64,000 bases of DNA from Ruegeria sp. PrR005 (GTDB lineage: Bacteria > Pseudomonadota > Alphaproteobacteria > Rhodobacterales > Rhodobacteraceae). The notes below the pieces were generated by a model. The model had not been told where the DNA came from. It was given only the letters and a program-made list of their open reading frames with translations, and did not search any database. Positions within the stretch are counted from its first letter, which is position 1; every line of letters begins with the position of its first letter. Location: positions 50,216 to 114,215 of the forward strand of contig NZ_JAAGOX010000007.1 in the NCBI RefSeq assembly GCF_010500245.1, given 5' to 3'. Below are positions 51,022 through 60,704 of the stretch, in pieces. A program made the position numbers and the translations under genes.

Positions 51022-54000
51022 ATGGCCAAGTTCAAGGGCACCAATGGTGACGACGCGCATGATGGCTCGGCGCTAGATGACGATATCGACGGCAAGGAGG
51101 GCAACGACACCCTGAACGGTCTCGGCGGTGATGACATCATTCGCGGTCAGCACGGTATGGACAATATCGACGGCGGCGACGGTAACGATACCCTGGTCGG
51201 TCATCACGATTCCGATACGGTCCGCGGGGGCGACGGCGATGACGTGGTGTTTGGCGATGTCGGCGGCAACGGGCCGGGATCGAGCTACTGGAACAGTTCC
51301 GACGGCCCCGGGGACGGCGACAGTTCCGACGACCTGGTCGATGGCGGCGCAGGCAACGATTATGTCTTCGGCGGCGGCGGCGATGACGAGGCGATCTATG
51401 ACCTGACCGAAAACGCCGGTGCCATGGACTATTACGCCGGCGGCAGCGGCATCGACACGCTGACGCTGACCATGACGCTCAGCGACTGGTTCCGCATCGA
51501 GGTCCAGAACGATATCGCCGCCTTCCTGAATTTCGTCGCGGCCAATACCGATCCGCTGACCGGCGAGGCCAACGGGCAGGGGTTCGACTTTGCGGCCTTC
51601 GGACTGACCGCGCGCGAGTTCGAGGATATGCGGGTCTTTGTCGACGGAGTCGAGTTGAGCCCCGAGGACGACCCGGTCACCGCCAATGACGACAGCGCCT
51701 CGCTGACCGAGGATGATGGCGATACACCACTTGGCAACGTGCTGGACAATGATGTGGTGCCGGACCTGGTCTACCAGGTGGCGCTGGTCCCGGGACCTGT
51801 CAAGGGCATCCTGACTTTCAACCCAGGCACCCCGGGCGCGCCCGACGGCAGCTTCAGCTATGATCCGAAGGGGGAATTCGAATATCTCGCGGTGGGCGAA
51901 AGCGAGGATGTCACCTTTGTCTACGAGGTGACGGATGCCAATCGCGACACTGATCAGGCCACGGTGACGATCACCGTCGACGGGGTGAACGACGATCCCG
52001 ACGCCAATGACGATGCGGTCACGACCGGCGAGAACACCGCCGTCACCGTCGACGTGCTGGCCAATGACACCGACGTGGATACCAGCGACACCCACACGGT
52101 CGACAGGGTTGAAATCGCTTCGGGCCTCGGCTCTGTCTCGATCACCGGCAACCAGGTCCATTGGGACCCGGGCACCGATTATGACTATCTCGCGGTCGGT
52201 GAAAGCGCACTGGTGGTGATCGACTATGACATGTCGGACAATAACGGCGGCACCGACAGCGCCGAGCTGATCATCACCGTCGACGGGGTGAACGACGACC
52301 CCGTCGCCAATGACGATGTGGCCACGACCGACGAGGATACGCCCGTCGATATCAACGTGCTGGCCAATGACACCGACGTGGATGCCAACGACATTCTGAT
52401 GGCCTCCGCCTTCTCGGCCCTTCATGGCACGGTGGATCTAAACAATGACGGCTCGCTGCGCTATACGCCGGATGCCAACTACTTCGGATCGGACACGCTC
52501 AGCTATACCGTTTCGGACGGGAATGGCGGCACCGATACGGCCGAGGTGGCCATCACCGTGAACCCGGTCAACGACCCGCCGATCTCGCTCGACCTGCCAG
52601 AGGTGGCGAACGAGGCGGACGGGCCGTTCTACATCATCCAGCTGGACGATCAGGTTCTGGATGTGGACGGCGACAACCTGACCTTTTCCTTCATCAATAT
52701 CGACCGTGGCGCCACCCCGATCCCGTTCGAGGTGTTCGGCGCCGACAATGAATTCATCCGGATCAATGTCGAGGCGCTCGGGCTGGACACAGGTGACAGC
52801 CTGAGCACCCAGTTCCGCTATCTGGTCAGCGACGGCAACGGCGAAACAGATACCGGTTTCGTACCGCTGACCATCAATGGGGCCGATGACGCGCCGCCAC
52901 CAGCAAACCGGGCGCCGCTGGCCAATGCCCCTAGCGTCGACGCCAACGAGGGTGGCGGCACCATCGTGATCCCGATTTCCAGCTTTGCCAGCGATCCCGA
53001 TGGCGATGCATTGCTTGTGACCGCGCTGACCGGCACGGTCATGGGGGTACCCGGCAGCAACGTCGCCTTCAGCCAGAGCGAAGGCAATATCCTCATCGAC
53101 CCCAGGCAATTCTTTGTCCAGGAAGGCGAACCCGTGCCCGAGGATTCCGGCGACCTGATCCTGTCGGGCGGTGAACTGGCCAACCTGGCGCTGAGTTTCA
53201 CGGTCGAAGATCCCGCCGGGTTGAGCGCGTCCAACGTGATCACCCTGAACCTGACCGGGGTGGAGCCGGATCTCACACCCCGAAATGTGGCCCCGACCGC
53301 GCTGAACATTCCGGGCGCGCCGGGCTACCCGAGCGGCACCCCCGATTCCTCGGGGCCGACTCCGGGCACGGTGGAGGTGGATGACCCCGCCGTCACCACC
53401 TTCACCATCGATTTCGACGATCTGATCGGAGATCCCGACAACGGCCAGCCGGGCGATCTGGCCGACCCGCTGGTGGTGACTCCCGGCGATCTGGTCGTCG
53501 GTTTTGACGAAGCGACCGGCACACCGATCACGGTGGCCTATAGTTTCGACAGCGGCACCAACGAGTTGACCGTCACCCTGGCCGATTTCGGCCTTGCCGA
53601 TGGCGAGAGCGTGCTGGCGAGCATGCAATACGAGGTCAGCGAAGGCCCCGACAGCACATCTGGCCAGATCGTGATCAATTTCGCCAATCCCGCCGATCCG
53701 GAGCCGGAATCCCGGGTGCTGGATTTCGAATCTTTCGCCGCCGATCCGGGCTTTGTCATCCCGCTGGGAACCCTGAACGCGCCGGTTGGCGGCGACGCCT
53801 TCGTACCGAATTACCAAGGCCTGATCTTTCAGGGATCGGCCGCGGTGATCGAGACCAACGAGCTGGTTGGCGGCAGCGGCCGCGATACCGGCGCCTCGGG
53901 ACTCGTCAACGGCCAGACCACGCCGGGGGAGGATAGCCACAATGTGCTGGTCGGCACCTTCAACACGCTGCGGGTGCCGGTGACCGATCCGGTGACCGGC

Positions 54001-54504
54001 GAACCGGTTCTCGACCGCAATGGCGATCCGCTCTTCGAGACCGTGCAGGACAATGACTTCACCATGCTGGCGCCAGGCCTGAGGTTTGGTATCGGCGATC
54101 TCGGCCCCCTGGTGCAGACCGTTCTCGATGGCGCTGCGGTGTTGCCGCTATTCTGGGACAATGCGATTGCCAATCTCGGCAGCGATGGGTTCGATCTCGA
54201 CGGGCTATCGCTGAACGCGGTCGAAAACGACAATGTGACCGTGACCATGACCGTCTGGACCCTGGGTGAGGTGCGGGTGGACAACCCGTTCAACTCCGCC
54301 ACCGAAAATGTCCATGTGGGACTGGTCGCGGGGGACAGTTTCGACTTCGTGGTCAGCGCCTCGACCTCGGCGACAGAGATCGATTTCAACACCGTTGCCG
54401 GGCCGATCACCGATGTGAGCGCCTTTGACGACATCTATGCGATCAGCTTCGCCACCGATGATGGCAGCGCCATGGTGTTTGACGATATCCTGTTCACTGT
54501 CTGA
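51022..54504 (+). CDS. RTX and tandem cadherin-like-domain protein
   Basis: This is a 1160-residue protein. The start is the ATG at 51022, with GGGAGGGGG 8 bp upstream; the longer frame from 50941 lacks a site. Residues about 5-130 hold RTX nonapeptides (GGDGNDTLVGHHDSDTVRGG and similar). From about 220 to 560 there are tandem cadherin-like or VCBS/tandem-95-type domains (VNDDPDANDDAVTTGENTAV, VNDDPVANDDVATTDEDTPV), followed by further similar domains (to about 870). A final jelly-roll-like C-terminal domain ends TDDGSAMVFDDILFTV. No signal peptide is seen, so type I secretion is likely. The probable role is an adhesin or matrix protein; calcium would rigidify it. Confidence 0.78.
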   Translation: MAKFKGTNGDDAHDGSALDDDIDGKEGNDTLNGLGGDDIIRGQHGMDNIDGGDGNDTLVGHHDSDTVRGGDGDDVVFGDVGGNGPGSSYWNSSDGPGDGDSSDDLVDGGAGNDYVFGGGGDDEAIYDLTENAGAMDYYAGGSGIDTLTLTMTLSDWFRIEVQNDIAAFLNFVAANTDPLTGEANGQGFDFAAFGLTAREFEDMRVFVDGVELSPEDDPVTANDDSASLTEDDGDTPLGNVLDNDVVPDLVYQVALVPGPVKGILTFNPGTPGAPDGSFSYDPKGEFEYLAVGESEDVTFVYEVTDANRDTDQATVTITVDGVNDDPDANDDAVTTGENTAVTVDVLANDTDVDTSDTHTVDRVEIASGLGSVSITGNQVHWDPGTDYDYLAVGESALVVIDYDMSDNNGGTDSAELIITVDGVNDDPVANDDVATTDEDTPVDINVLANDTDVDANDILMASAFSALHGTVDLNNDGSLRYTPDANYFGSDTLSYTVSDGNGGTDTAEVAITVNPVNDPPISLDLPEVANEADGPFYIIQLDDQVLDVDGDNLTFSFINIDRGATPIPFEVFGADNEFIRINVEALGLDTGDSLSTQFRYLVSDGNGETDTGFVPLTINGADDAPPPANRAPLANAPSVDANEGGGTIVIPISSFASDPDGDALLVTALTGTVMGVPGSNVAFSQSEGNILIDPRQFFVQEGEPVPEDSGDLILSGGELANLALSFTVEDPAGLSASNVITLNLTGVEPDLTPRNVAPTALNIPGAPGYPSGTPDSSGPTPGTVEVDDPAVTTFTIDFDDLIGDPDNGQPGDLADPLVVTPGDLVVGFDEATGTPITVAYSFDSGTNELTVTLADFGLADGESVLASMQYEVSEGPDSTSGQIVINFANPADPEPESRVLDFESFAADPGFVIPLGTLNAPVGGDAFVPNYQGLIFQGSAAVIETNELVGGSGRDTGASGLVNGQTTPGEDSHNVLVGTFNTLRVPVTDPVTGEPVLDRNGDPLFETVQDNDFTMLAPGLRFGIGDLGPLVQTVLDGAAVLPLFWDNAIANLGSDGFDLDGLSLNAVENDNVTVTMTVWTLGEVRVDNPFNSATENVHVGLVAGDSFDFVVSASTSATEIDFNTVAGPITDVSAFDDIYAISFATDDGSAMVFDDILFTV

Positions 54505-54513
54505 AACAGGCTT

Positions 54514-54537
54514 GGGCCGCTCCGGTGGGAGCGGCCC
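54514..54537. terminator. bidirectional hairpin between convergent RTX genes
   Basis: GGGCCGCTCC (54514-54523) and GGAGCGGCCC (54528-54537) form a perfect 10-bp stem with a GGTG loop, between the stops at 54504 and 54553. No T-run follows either arm. Confidence 0.6.
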
Positions 54538-54552
54538 GGGACCCGGACCCGC

Positions 54553-56907
54553 TCAGAGCAGCAGGTTGTAATACTCGGGCGAGCCGTCGATCTGCAGGCG
54601 GATCACCGCCTCGCCCTCGCCCTCGCCATCGACCAGCGCCCAGATGATCTGCCCCGTGGGGCGGTAGATCACAAACGCCTCGCGCATGCTGTCGTCGCCG
54701 GCCCGTTCGCCCTCGGCGTTCTCGGTATGGGCGAAATTCACCTGGAAATCCGCGCGCGTGGCGCTGCGGTTGCCAAAGAGCAGAACGTCCCCCTCGGCGG
54801 CGGTGAAATCCTGCACCCAGTCCGAGCCATGCCCCTCGACACCGACATGAAAGAACTTGTCGGCACCAGAGCCGCCGTTGATCCGGTCGTGGCCGAAACC
54901 GCCGTTGACGAAATCATTGCCGGCGCCGCCATAGATCAGGTCCGAAAAACTCGACCCGGTGATCACGTCATCGCCGTCCTGGCCCTGGATCTCGTCGACC
55001 CCGGCATCGCCCGCGATGGTGTCGTTGCCCCCCATCCCGAACAGCAGGTCGTTCCCCGGGCCACCGGTGATCCAGTCGTCCCCCTCTCCGGCATAGATGA
55101 TGTCGCGCAGGTCGCCGCCGGAATTGCCCCCGATGAGGCAATCGTCCCCGTCGCCGCCATTGATCGTGTCCGACCCGTCGCCGCCGTCGATCGTGTCGTT
55201 CCCGGCTTCTCCGGCCAGGCGGTCGCTGCCACCATGGCCCTGCAGGACGTCGTTGCCCGCGCCACCGGTCAACCGGTTGTCGCCGTGATCTCCGGAGAGG
55301 CTCTCCCCCCCGGTCCCGCCGCCGCCGGTTTCCCCACCTGTTCCGCCGCCGCCAGTTTCACCACCGGTACCACCGCCTGTTCCGCCCCCGCCTTCCCCGG
55401 CGCCGCCGCCGTCCTCGACGGCGACATTGCCGGTGGGCAGGTGCTGGGCATTCAGGATCATGCCGGTCGTGAACATCTCGGGCGTCAGACGTATCCCGGA
55501 GGCACCGGTCAGTTCGACCCAAAGAGCGCCAAAGCGCAAGATCACACCGGTGCTGACCGACGCGAAGGTGACCTGCCCGATATCGTAGAGAAAGGGCAGG
55601 GTGGACAGGTCAAGCCGGTCCCGGCCGGGATCGAAATCCAGCACCCGGCCAAGCCGCCCCTCGGCATCGGCGCGCCCGGGACGGAAGACAAAGGTATCCG
55701 CGCCGCCACCGCCGCGCAGGCGATCGGCGCCGCCGCCCGAGATCAGCACATCGTTGCGATCGCTGCCGGTCAGTTCGGCGCCGCTGCCATTCCCTTGCAG
55801 GATCAGTCCCAGCGCGGAGAGATCGGCCCGGATCTGGCTGATCCCCGGCTCGGCCCCGGAACTGGTGAAAACCTGCAACTCGGTCCCGATCACCACAGCG
55901 TCCAGAGCGCTGATATTGGTCAGGGTCGCGGCCCGGCTGTCGGCGAGACTGTCGAGATGCAGCAACCGCCCGTCCGGCAGCAGCGCAAACAGGCTGATAC
56001 CGTCATCGGCGCCCGCCGCCAGCACGAACTGCCAGTCGCCCCAGCGGGCACTGGCCAGCCGGGTGGCATCGTCGAACCGCGTCAGCCGGGTGTCGCCCAC
56101 ATGGTCGGTGGCGGTCAGCGTACCGTCGGAGCCGACCCGGAACACGCTCAGCGAGGCGCTGCCGGCAGCGGCCAGCACCGCAAAATCCTGTCCGGCCAGC
56201 CGCAGGGTCTCAAGTGCTGTCGGGGTGGCAAAACCGGGGCCCTCGGGGCCGCCCGCGCGGTCGAGCAGGGTCAGCCGCCCATTGCCCGCAACCTGATAGC
56301 TGAACAGGCTGCCGCCGCCCTCGCCGCCGGTCCCGGCGGCCAGCAGGACCCCTCCGGCGGTCAGCGCCAGGGCGGTAAACCCCGCATCCGCCTCGCTCAC
56401 CCTGTTGAGCGGCGCAAGCTGCCCCGTGGCATCCAGCGCATGGGTGGCAATCTCATCCCCGATCCCCGGCAGGGCCACGACCACCGTCCGGCCGCCGAAT
56501 TCTCCGGCGACCGCGGTGCGCGCCGCCGCGATCGGACTGCCGCCCGGCAGCATCGCCTGGCCTGCGCCGAGGCTTTCCGTCAGTTGATACGAGATCCACA
56601 AGGGCAGGCCGATGCCCAGCGGCACCACCCGGGTGCCGCCGCCGGTCTCCAGGGTCAGCAGGTCCACACCCGACCCGACCCGGCCCGGGCCGTAGGATTG
56701 CATCGACTCGAACCGGGCAAGCGTGCCGCCGGACAGGCGGAACACACCCAGCCCGCCGCCGGCCTCGGTTGCCGCCAGAACATGTGTCACACCACCGGCC
56801 TCGACCACCTCGAGATCGGCGACGGACACCTCGAAGGGCAGCCCGGACAGATCGAGCAGCCCCTGGAATTGCAAAGACAGCACCCCCGTGCCCTCCGCCC
56901 GTTTCAC
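54553..56907 (-). CDS. beta-propeller plus RTX protein with shared C-terminal module
   Basis: This is a 784-residue protein. Residues about 20-370 are repeated beta blades of lactonase-propeller style (FEVSVADLEVVEAGGVTHVL, SLSVFRVGSDGTLTATDHVG, ISLFALLPDGRLLHLDSLAD). A short RTX block near 385 precedes a folded beta region. A Gly-rich linker at about 490-525 leads to RTX nonapeptides (GGAGNDVLQGHGGSDRLAGE). The final 150 residues, from INGGSGADKFFHVGVEGHGS through FQVNFAHTENAEGERAGDDS to EYYNLLL, form a C-terminal module also found at 57060 and at the right edge. It is convergent with the RTX adhesin at 51022-54504. No signal peptide is seen, so type I secretion is likely. Confidence 0.75.
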   Translation of the reverse strand: MKRAEGTGVLSLQFQGLLDLSGLPFEVSVADLEVVEAGGVTHVLAATEAGGGLGVFRLSGGTLARFESMQSYGPGRVGSGVDLLTLETGGGTRVVPLGIGLPLWISYQLTESLGAGQAMLPGGSPIAAARTAVAGEFGGRTVVVALPGIGDEIATHALDATGQLAPLNRVSEADAGFTALALTAGGVLLAAGTGGEGGGSLFSYQVAGNGRLTLLDRAGGPEGPGFATPTALETLRLAGQDFAVLAAAGSASLSVFRVGSDGTLTATDHVGDTRLTRFDDATRLASARWGDWQFVLAAGADDGISLFALLPDGRLLHLDSLADSRAATLTNISALDAVVIGTELQVFTSSGAEPGISQIRADLSALGLILQGNGSGAELTGSDRNDVLISGGGADRLRGGGGADTFVFRPGRADAEGRLGRVLDFDPGRDRLDLSTLPFLYDIGQVTFASVSTGVILRFGALWVELTGASGIRLTPEMFTTGMILNAQHLPTGNVAVEDGGGAGEGGGGTGGGTGGETGGGGTGGETGGGGTGGESLSGDHGDNRLTGGAGNDVLQGHGGSDRLAGEAGNDTIDGGDGSDTINGGDGDDCLIGGNSGGDLRDIIYAGEGDDWITGGPGNDLLFGMGGNDTIAGDAGVDEIQGQDGDDVITGSSFSDLIYGGAGNDFVNGGFGHDRINGGSGADKFFHVGVEGHGSDWVQDFTAAEGDVLLFGNRSATRADFQVNFAHTENAEGERAGDDSMREAFVIYRPTGQIIWALVDGEGEGEAVIRLQIDGSPEYYNLLL

Positions 56908-57059
56908 TCACCACGGGATGCAGGGTGGACGGGCTCAGGGGCGCCGGGCAGATCGGAAATGTGGCGAAACAGGGGAGGTTGTTGCCGAATTTATCCGCAT
57001 TTTCAGTGTATTGACAAGGATTTCGCCTACCGGGCAGCATGACCCGGCAGGCCTGTGTG

Positions 57060-59507
57060 TCAGCTCAGCAGGTCGAAGACATCCGCCCCGATCTGGAGGT
57101 TGATCGACGACTGGCCTTCGCCATCGACCAGCGCCCACATGATCTGGCCGGTGGGCCGGTAGATGACGAAGGCCTCCATCACGTCGTCGTCGCCCGCCCG
57201 CTCGCCCTCGGCATTCGCGGTATGGGCGAAGTTGACCTGGAAATCGGCCCGGGTGGCCGAGGCAATGCCGAAGAGCAGCACATCGGCCTCGCCGGCGCTG
57301 TAATCCTGCACCCAGTCCGACCCGTGACCGCTGGCGCCCACATGGAAGAACTTGTCCGCCCCGGTGCCGCCATTGATCCGGTCGTGGCCGAACCCGCCGT
57401 TGACAAAATCGTTGCCATCGCCGCCATAAACCAGGTCGGAGAAGGCCGAACCGGTGATCACGTCATCGCCGGTCTGGCCCTGCAACTCGTCGACACCAAA
57501 CCCGCCGGCGATGGTGTCATTGCCCGCCATGCCAAAGATCTGGTCGTTGCCCGCGCCGCCGTCGATCCAGTCATCGCCGCTGCCGCCATAGATCACGTCG
57601 CGCAGATCGTCCGGAGAGCCGCCGCCGGACAGCGAGTCATCGCCCTCGCCGCCATTGATCGTGTCCGATCCCTCGCCGCCGTCGATACTGTCGGCGCCGT
57701 CGCCGCCGCGCAGGGTGTCGTTGCCGCCGCCGCCGTCGATACTGTCGTCACCGCCGCCGCCATCGACCACGTCATCGCCGCCGCCCGAGGTCAGGGTATC
57801 GCCCCCGTCGCCACCGCTCAGCGTGTCCGAGCCGCCGCCGCCGACGGTGGTGCCCGGTTCGGGGAACAGGTCGTTGACTAGAACCGCCTGGTCGTCGAAG
57901 CCCAGTTCCTCGATCCCGACCAGCGTGTCGGTGCCCAGCGAGCTGACCACCTGGATCGCGCCCGAGGCCAGCTGGGTGATGGTCGCATCACCCCGGTTGA
58001 CCCCCCAGAACTGGACGCTGTCGAAGCCCGAGCCGCCATCGATCGAGTCGTTACCGCTGTCGCCGACCAGGGTGTCGTCGCCGCCCCGGCCCAGCAGGGT
58101 GTCATTGCCGCCCCGCCCCCGGATCTGGTTGTTGCCACCATTGCCCGCCAGCATGTCGTTGGCTTCGAGCGAGCCGTTCACATCCTCGATCCGGGTCAGC
58201 GTGTGGCTGAAGGTGGTGCCGCGCCAGGTTCCGGTGGCGGTGCCCGCGGCCAGGTCGACATCGACCGCCTCGACCCGGTTGCGGTCATAGCGCACTAGGT
58301 CGCGGCCCGCGCCGCCGTCCAGCGTGTCATCGCCCGCCATCAGGATGAAACGTTCATCCCGGGCCGAGCCGGTAATCTGGTCGGCGTGCATCGAACCACG
58401 AAGCTCGCCTGCAAAACCGGTAACCGTGTCGGTACCGCCATGGCCGTCCTGGATGATGCCGGTGGCCAGATCGGCCACGATGCCGGCGGGCGAGGTGCGG
58501 TAATCCAGCCGCACGGTGCCGTCGCTGGCGCCGATGTTGATCCGGTCGCCGCCGCCCAGGCCACGCACCTGGAGGAAGCCGTTTGCCGCGCTGGTCACGT
58601 TCAGCGTATCGGCAAAGGATGTGCCATGCACGCCCATGCCGCCGCCCAGGATCGCCTCGGCCGGGTTCAGCAGGATGGTGGTGCCGCCCGCGCCCTTGTC
58701 GATGCGGCCCACATTGGTGGTGCCGTTGATATTGGCGGTGATCCCCGCGCTCAGCCCGTTGCCATGGGCAATGTCGACATAGGAGTCGCTGGTGCGGGTG
58801 TCCGACATATCCACCACATCCAGGCCGGTGCCGGGATCGACATAGGTCTCGGTATAGCCGCTTTCACCATCGATCAGCACCAGGTCGTCGCCAGCCCCGG
58901 TGCGCACCTCGTCATAGCCGCCGCCGCCGACGGTGACGTAATCGTTGCCCGCGCCGGTGGTCACCTCGTTGTCGGCCGGATCCATGCTGGTGACGGTTTC
59001 GCCGCCATGGATCATGCTGACCGGCGCAAGCGGGATCGAGGCGCCGGGCGCGAACGGGCCGCCGGTGATCGGGCCGGCGCCGGTGATGGTGCTCTCAAAG
59101 CTGTTCCAGGCCGCCACCGGGTCCGCGTTGTCGGGAAAGTCCGGCAGCAGGGCGCCGCCCAGGCGGAAATACCAATCCTCAGCCGGCTGGCCCGGCGGGC
59201 CATAGTGGAAGCTGATGAAGTACGTGGTCTGTCCGGCGAAATAAACCTGACCGGCATAGCTGTCGGTCTCGTCAAGCTCCGGCCCCAGCAGATCGACGCC
59301 CAGCATGCCGGACACATCGCCGATGATCAGGGGGAGCGGTTCATCGGCGGGGTCTGGCACCGGGTTTGCGGGGTTTTCGAACTGATAGATCAGGTTCGGC
59401 AGGGTCCCGTCCGACATGGTCACGGTCAGGGACGTGTCGGTGACACTGGTCACGTTATCCGCCAGGTCATAGGTGACCTTGTACCCCAACAATGTGTAGC
59501 GCGTCAT
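57060..59507 (-). CDS. RTX protein with unknown N-terminal domain and shared C-terminal module
   Basis: This is an 815-residue protein. The first 170 residues (MTRYTLLGYKVTYDLADNVT and further) form a beta-rich domain that I do not recognise. Then come RTX-like blocks (GAGNDYVTVGGGGYDEVRTG, GRGGNDTLLGRGGDDTLVGD) up to about 700. The last 115 residues carry the shared C-terminal module (DKFFHVGASGHGSDWVQDYS, FQVNFAHTANAEGERAGDDD, VIYRPTGQIMWALVDGEGQS). GGGGAGAAG precedes the ATG. It is read in the same direction as the neighbouring RTX gene at 54553. The module similarity argues that both are products of duplication or domain exchange. Confidence 0.75.
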   Translation of the reverse strand: MTRYTLLGYKVTYDLADNVTSVTDTSLTVTMSDGTLPNLIYQFENPANPVPDPADEPLPLIIGDVSGMLGVDLLGPELDETDSYAGQVYFAGQTTYFISFHYGPPGQPAEDWYFRLGGALLPDFPDNADPVAAWNSFESTITGAGPITGGPFAPGASIPLAPVSMIHGGETVTSMDPADNEVTTGAGNDYVTVGGGGYDEVRTGAGDDLVLIDGESGYTETYVDPGTGLDVVDMSDTRTSDSYVDIAHGNGLSAGITANINGTTNVGRIDKGAGGTTILLNPAEAILGGGMGVHGTSFADTLNVTSAANGFLQVRGLGGGDRINIGASDGTVRLDYRTSPAGIVADLATGIIQDGHGGTDTVTGFAGELRGSMHADQITGSARDERFILMAGDDTLDGGAGRDLVRYDRNRVEAVDVDLAAGTATGTWRGTTFSHTLTRIEDVNGSLEANDMLAGNGGNNQIRGRGGNDTLLGRGGDDTLVGDSGNDSIDGGSGFDSVQFWGVNRGDATITQLASGAIQVVSSLGTDTLVGIEELGFDDQAVLVNDLFPEPGTTVGGGGSDTLSGGDGGDTLTSGGGDDVVDGGGGDDSIDGGGGNDTLRGGDGADSIDGGEGSDTINGGEGDDSLSGGGSPDDLRDVIYGGSGDDWIDGGAGNDQIFGMAGNDTIAGGFGVDELQGQTGDDVITGSAFSDLVYGGDGNDFVNGGFGHDRINGGTGADKFFHVGASGHGSDWVQDYSAGEADVLLFGIASATRADFQVNFAHTANAEGERAGDDDVMEAFVIYRPTGQIMWALVDGEGQSSINLQIGADVFDLLS

Positions 59508-59918
59508 ATGCTTCTCCCCAGAAGTGAGTGTTTTTCTTGATCTATTTTCGCAAGCTCACGGAAGAAACTTGCAAAATCAAGTAATGGCAGGGCTGGGAAG
59601 GCGAGGTCGATCCAATCTGTTGCACGACGCCCACGCCCCGCACCCGTGACCAAACGCCTTGTCAATGATCTGGATGCTTGACGTTCGGGAAACCGCGTGT
59701 TTCCCTTGGTTTGTAATAAAAGATTTCCCGGCTGCGGTTCTTGTGATCTTATAGCGGGAGAGATTTTTTGGGTGATTTTTTCCGCGCCAGAATGGGCGGA
59801 CCAACTGGATGGTGCTGCGGGCAATTATGGCCTGAAGGCGAGGCTGCGACACATCCGGACAAGCGGGTGCACGGTTCAGGCAGGCTTCCGCAGGATTGCA
59901 CGGGAACTGGAGAGGGTC
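59508..59918. other. divergent intergenic region upstream of the metalloprotease locus
   Basis: About 410 bp with no gene I can support, containing AT-rich segments at about 59520-59580 and 59700-59780. A plus-strand open frame reaches back to 59697, but that part looks random. It is the likely promoter region for both the 57060 gene and the plus-strand locus. Confidence 0.4.
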
Positions 59919-60662
59919 TTGTCCAGGGATGAGTTCCAATCGACACGGTCAGCGGGCATATCTGTCCGGCTTTGGCCTGTGCTGCGTTCCCGATCAACAG
60001 GCTCGCTGGCTGTCCGGTCGCTCGGTATCCTGCCGTTCTGCGTGTTCCTTGTCACATCGGCCACCGCGATGCCTGCCGGGGTGCTGGTACCAGGGTTCAG
60101 TCTTTTCAAGGCGTCCGCTTCGGGAGAGTGCGGCATGATGCAGGGAGCCGGTGCAATAACGTCGAAAGCCGCTTACGAGATTTGCACGCTGGATGCCGGT
60201 CCGGCGGCGTTCTCGCATCCGGACCTGCAGCGGCTCCACACCTTGCTGACGCCGGGCGAAAGCCGGGATGTCACCGACCGGTTCCTGCGCACGGACGAAC
60301 GCTGGCCCTATACCGATGTGCGGGGGCCCGGGGCCAATACCAATCCGGATCTGCCCGATCCGTTTCGCGCGGCCTATCTGATGAAGGCGGCCGATCCGGC
60401 CTTTGACGGGCCGCTTCTGTTCATCGCGCCCGCCCAGATCGAACACAGCCTGGGGGCCGCGGCAGCCGACGAGACACCGCCCGATGTCTGGACCGTCACC
60501 GCGGGTCCCTATGCTCCGACGGTCTATGGCCGGGTCCGGACCAGGGACGGAGAGCTTGCGGATTTTGTCGCGCATCCGATCCAACCCGGCACAGAGGTTT
60601 TCGGCGCCGCCGAACGTCTCGAATTGAGCCGGATCATCCGCCGCCATTTTGGCGGCACATAA
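59919..60662 (+). CDS. exported protein of unknown function upstream of the metalloprotease
   Basis: The protein is 247 residues from the TTG at 59919, which has GGAGA at suitable spacing; a GTG at 59979 and the full open frame from 59697 are alternatives, so the start is uncertain. A strong signal-peptide core is visible (SLGILPFCVFLVTSATAMPA). The mature part of about 200 residues contains SGECGMMQGAGAITSKAAYE and LLTPGESRDVTDRFLRTDER, and AGPYAPTVYGRVRTRDGELA near the end. I recognise no family. The gene ends 42 bp before the metalloprotease start, on the same strand, so the two may be co-expressed. Confidence 0.6.
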   Translation: MSRDEFQSTRSAGISVRLWPVLRSRSTGSLAVRSLGILPFCVFLVTSATAMPAGVLVPGFSLFKASASGECGMMQGAGAITSKAAYEICTLDAGPAAFSHPDLQRLHTLLTPGESRDVTDRFLRTDERWPYTDVRGPGANTNPDLPDPFRAAYLMKAADPAFDGPLLFIAPAQIEHSLGAAAADETPPDVWTVTAGPYAPTVYGRVRTRDGELADFVAHPIQPGTEVFGAAERLELSRIIRRHFGGT

Positions 60663-60704
60663 GACAATTGTAGAAAATTACGTTTCTAAAAGGGGGAAAC
60701 ACAC

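Noticed and set aside
54727..57042. 771-codon plus-strand open frame under the beta-propeller RTX gene
   Set aside because: Antisense shadow of the RTX gene at 54553-56907; no family motif is seen and the opposite frame has clear RTX repeats.
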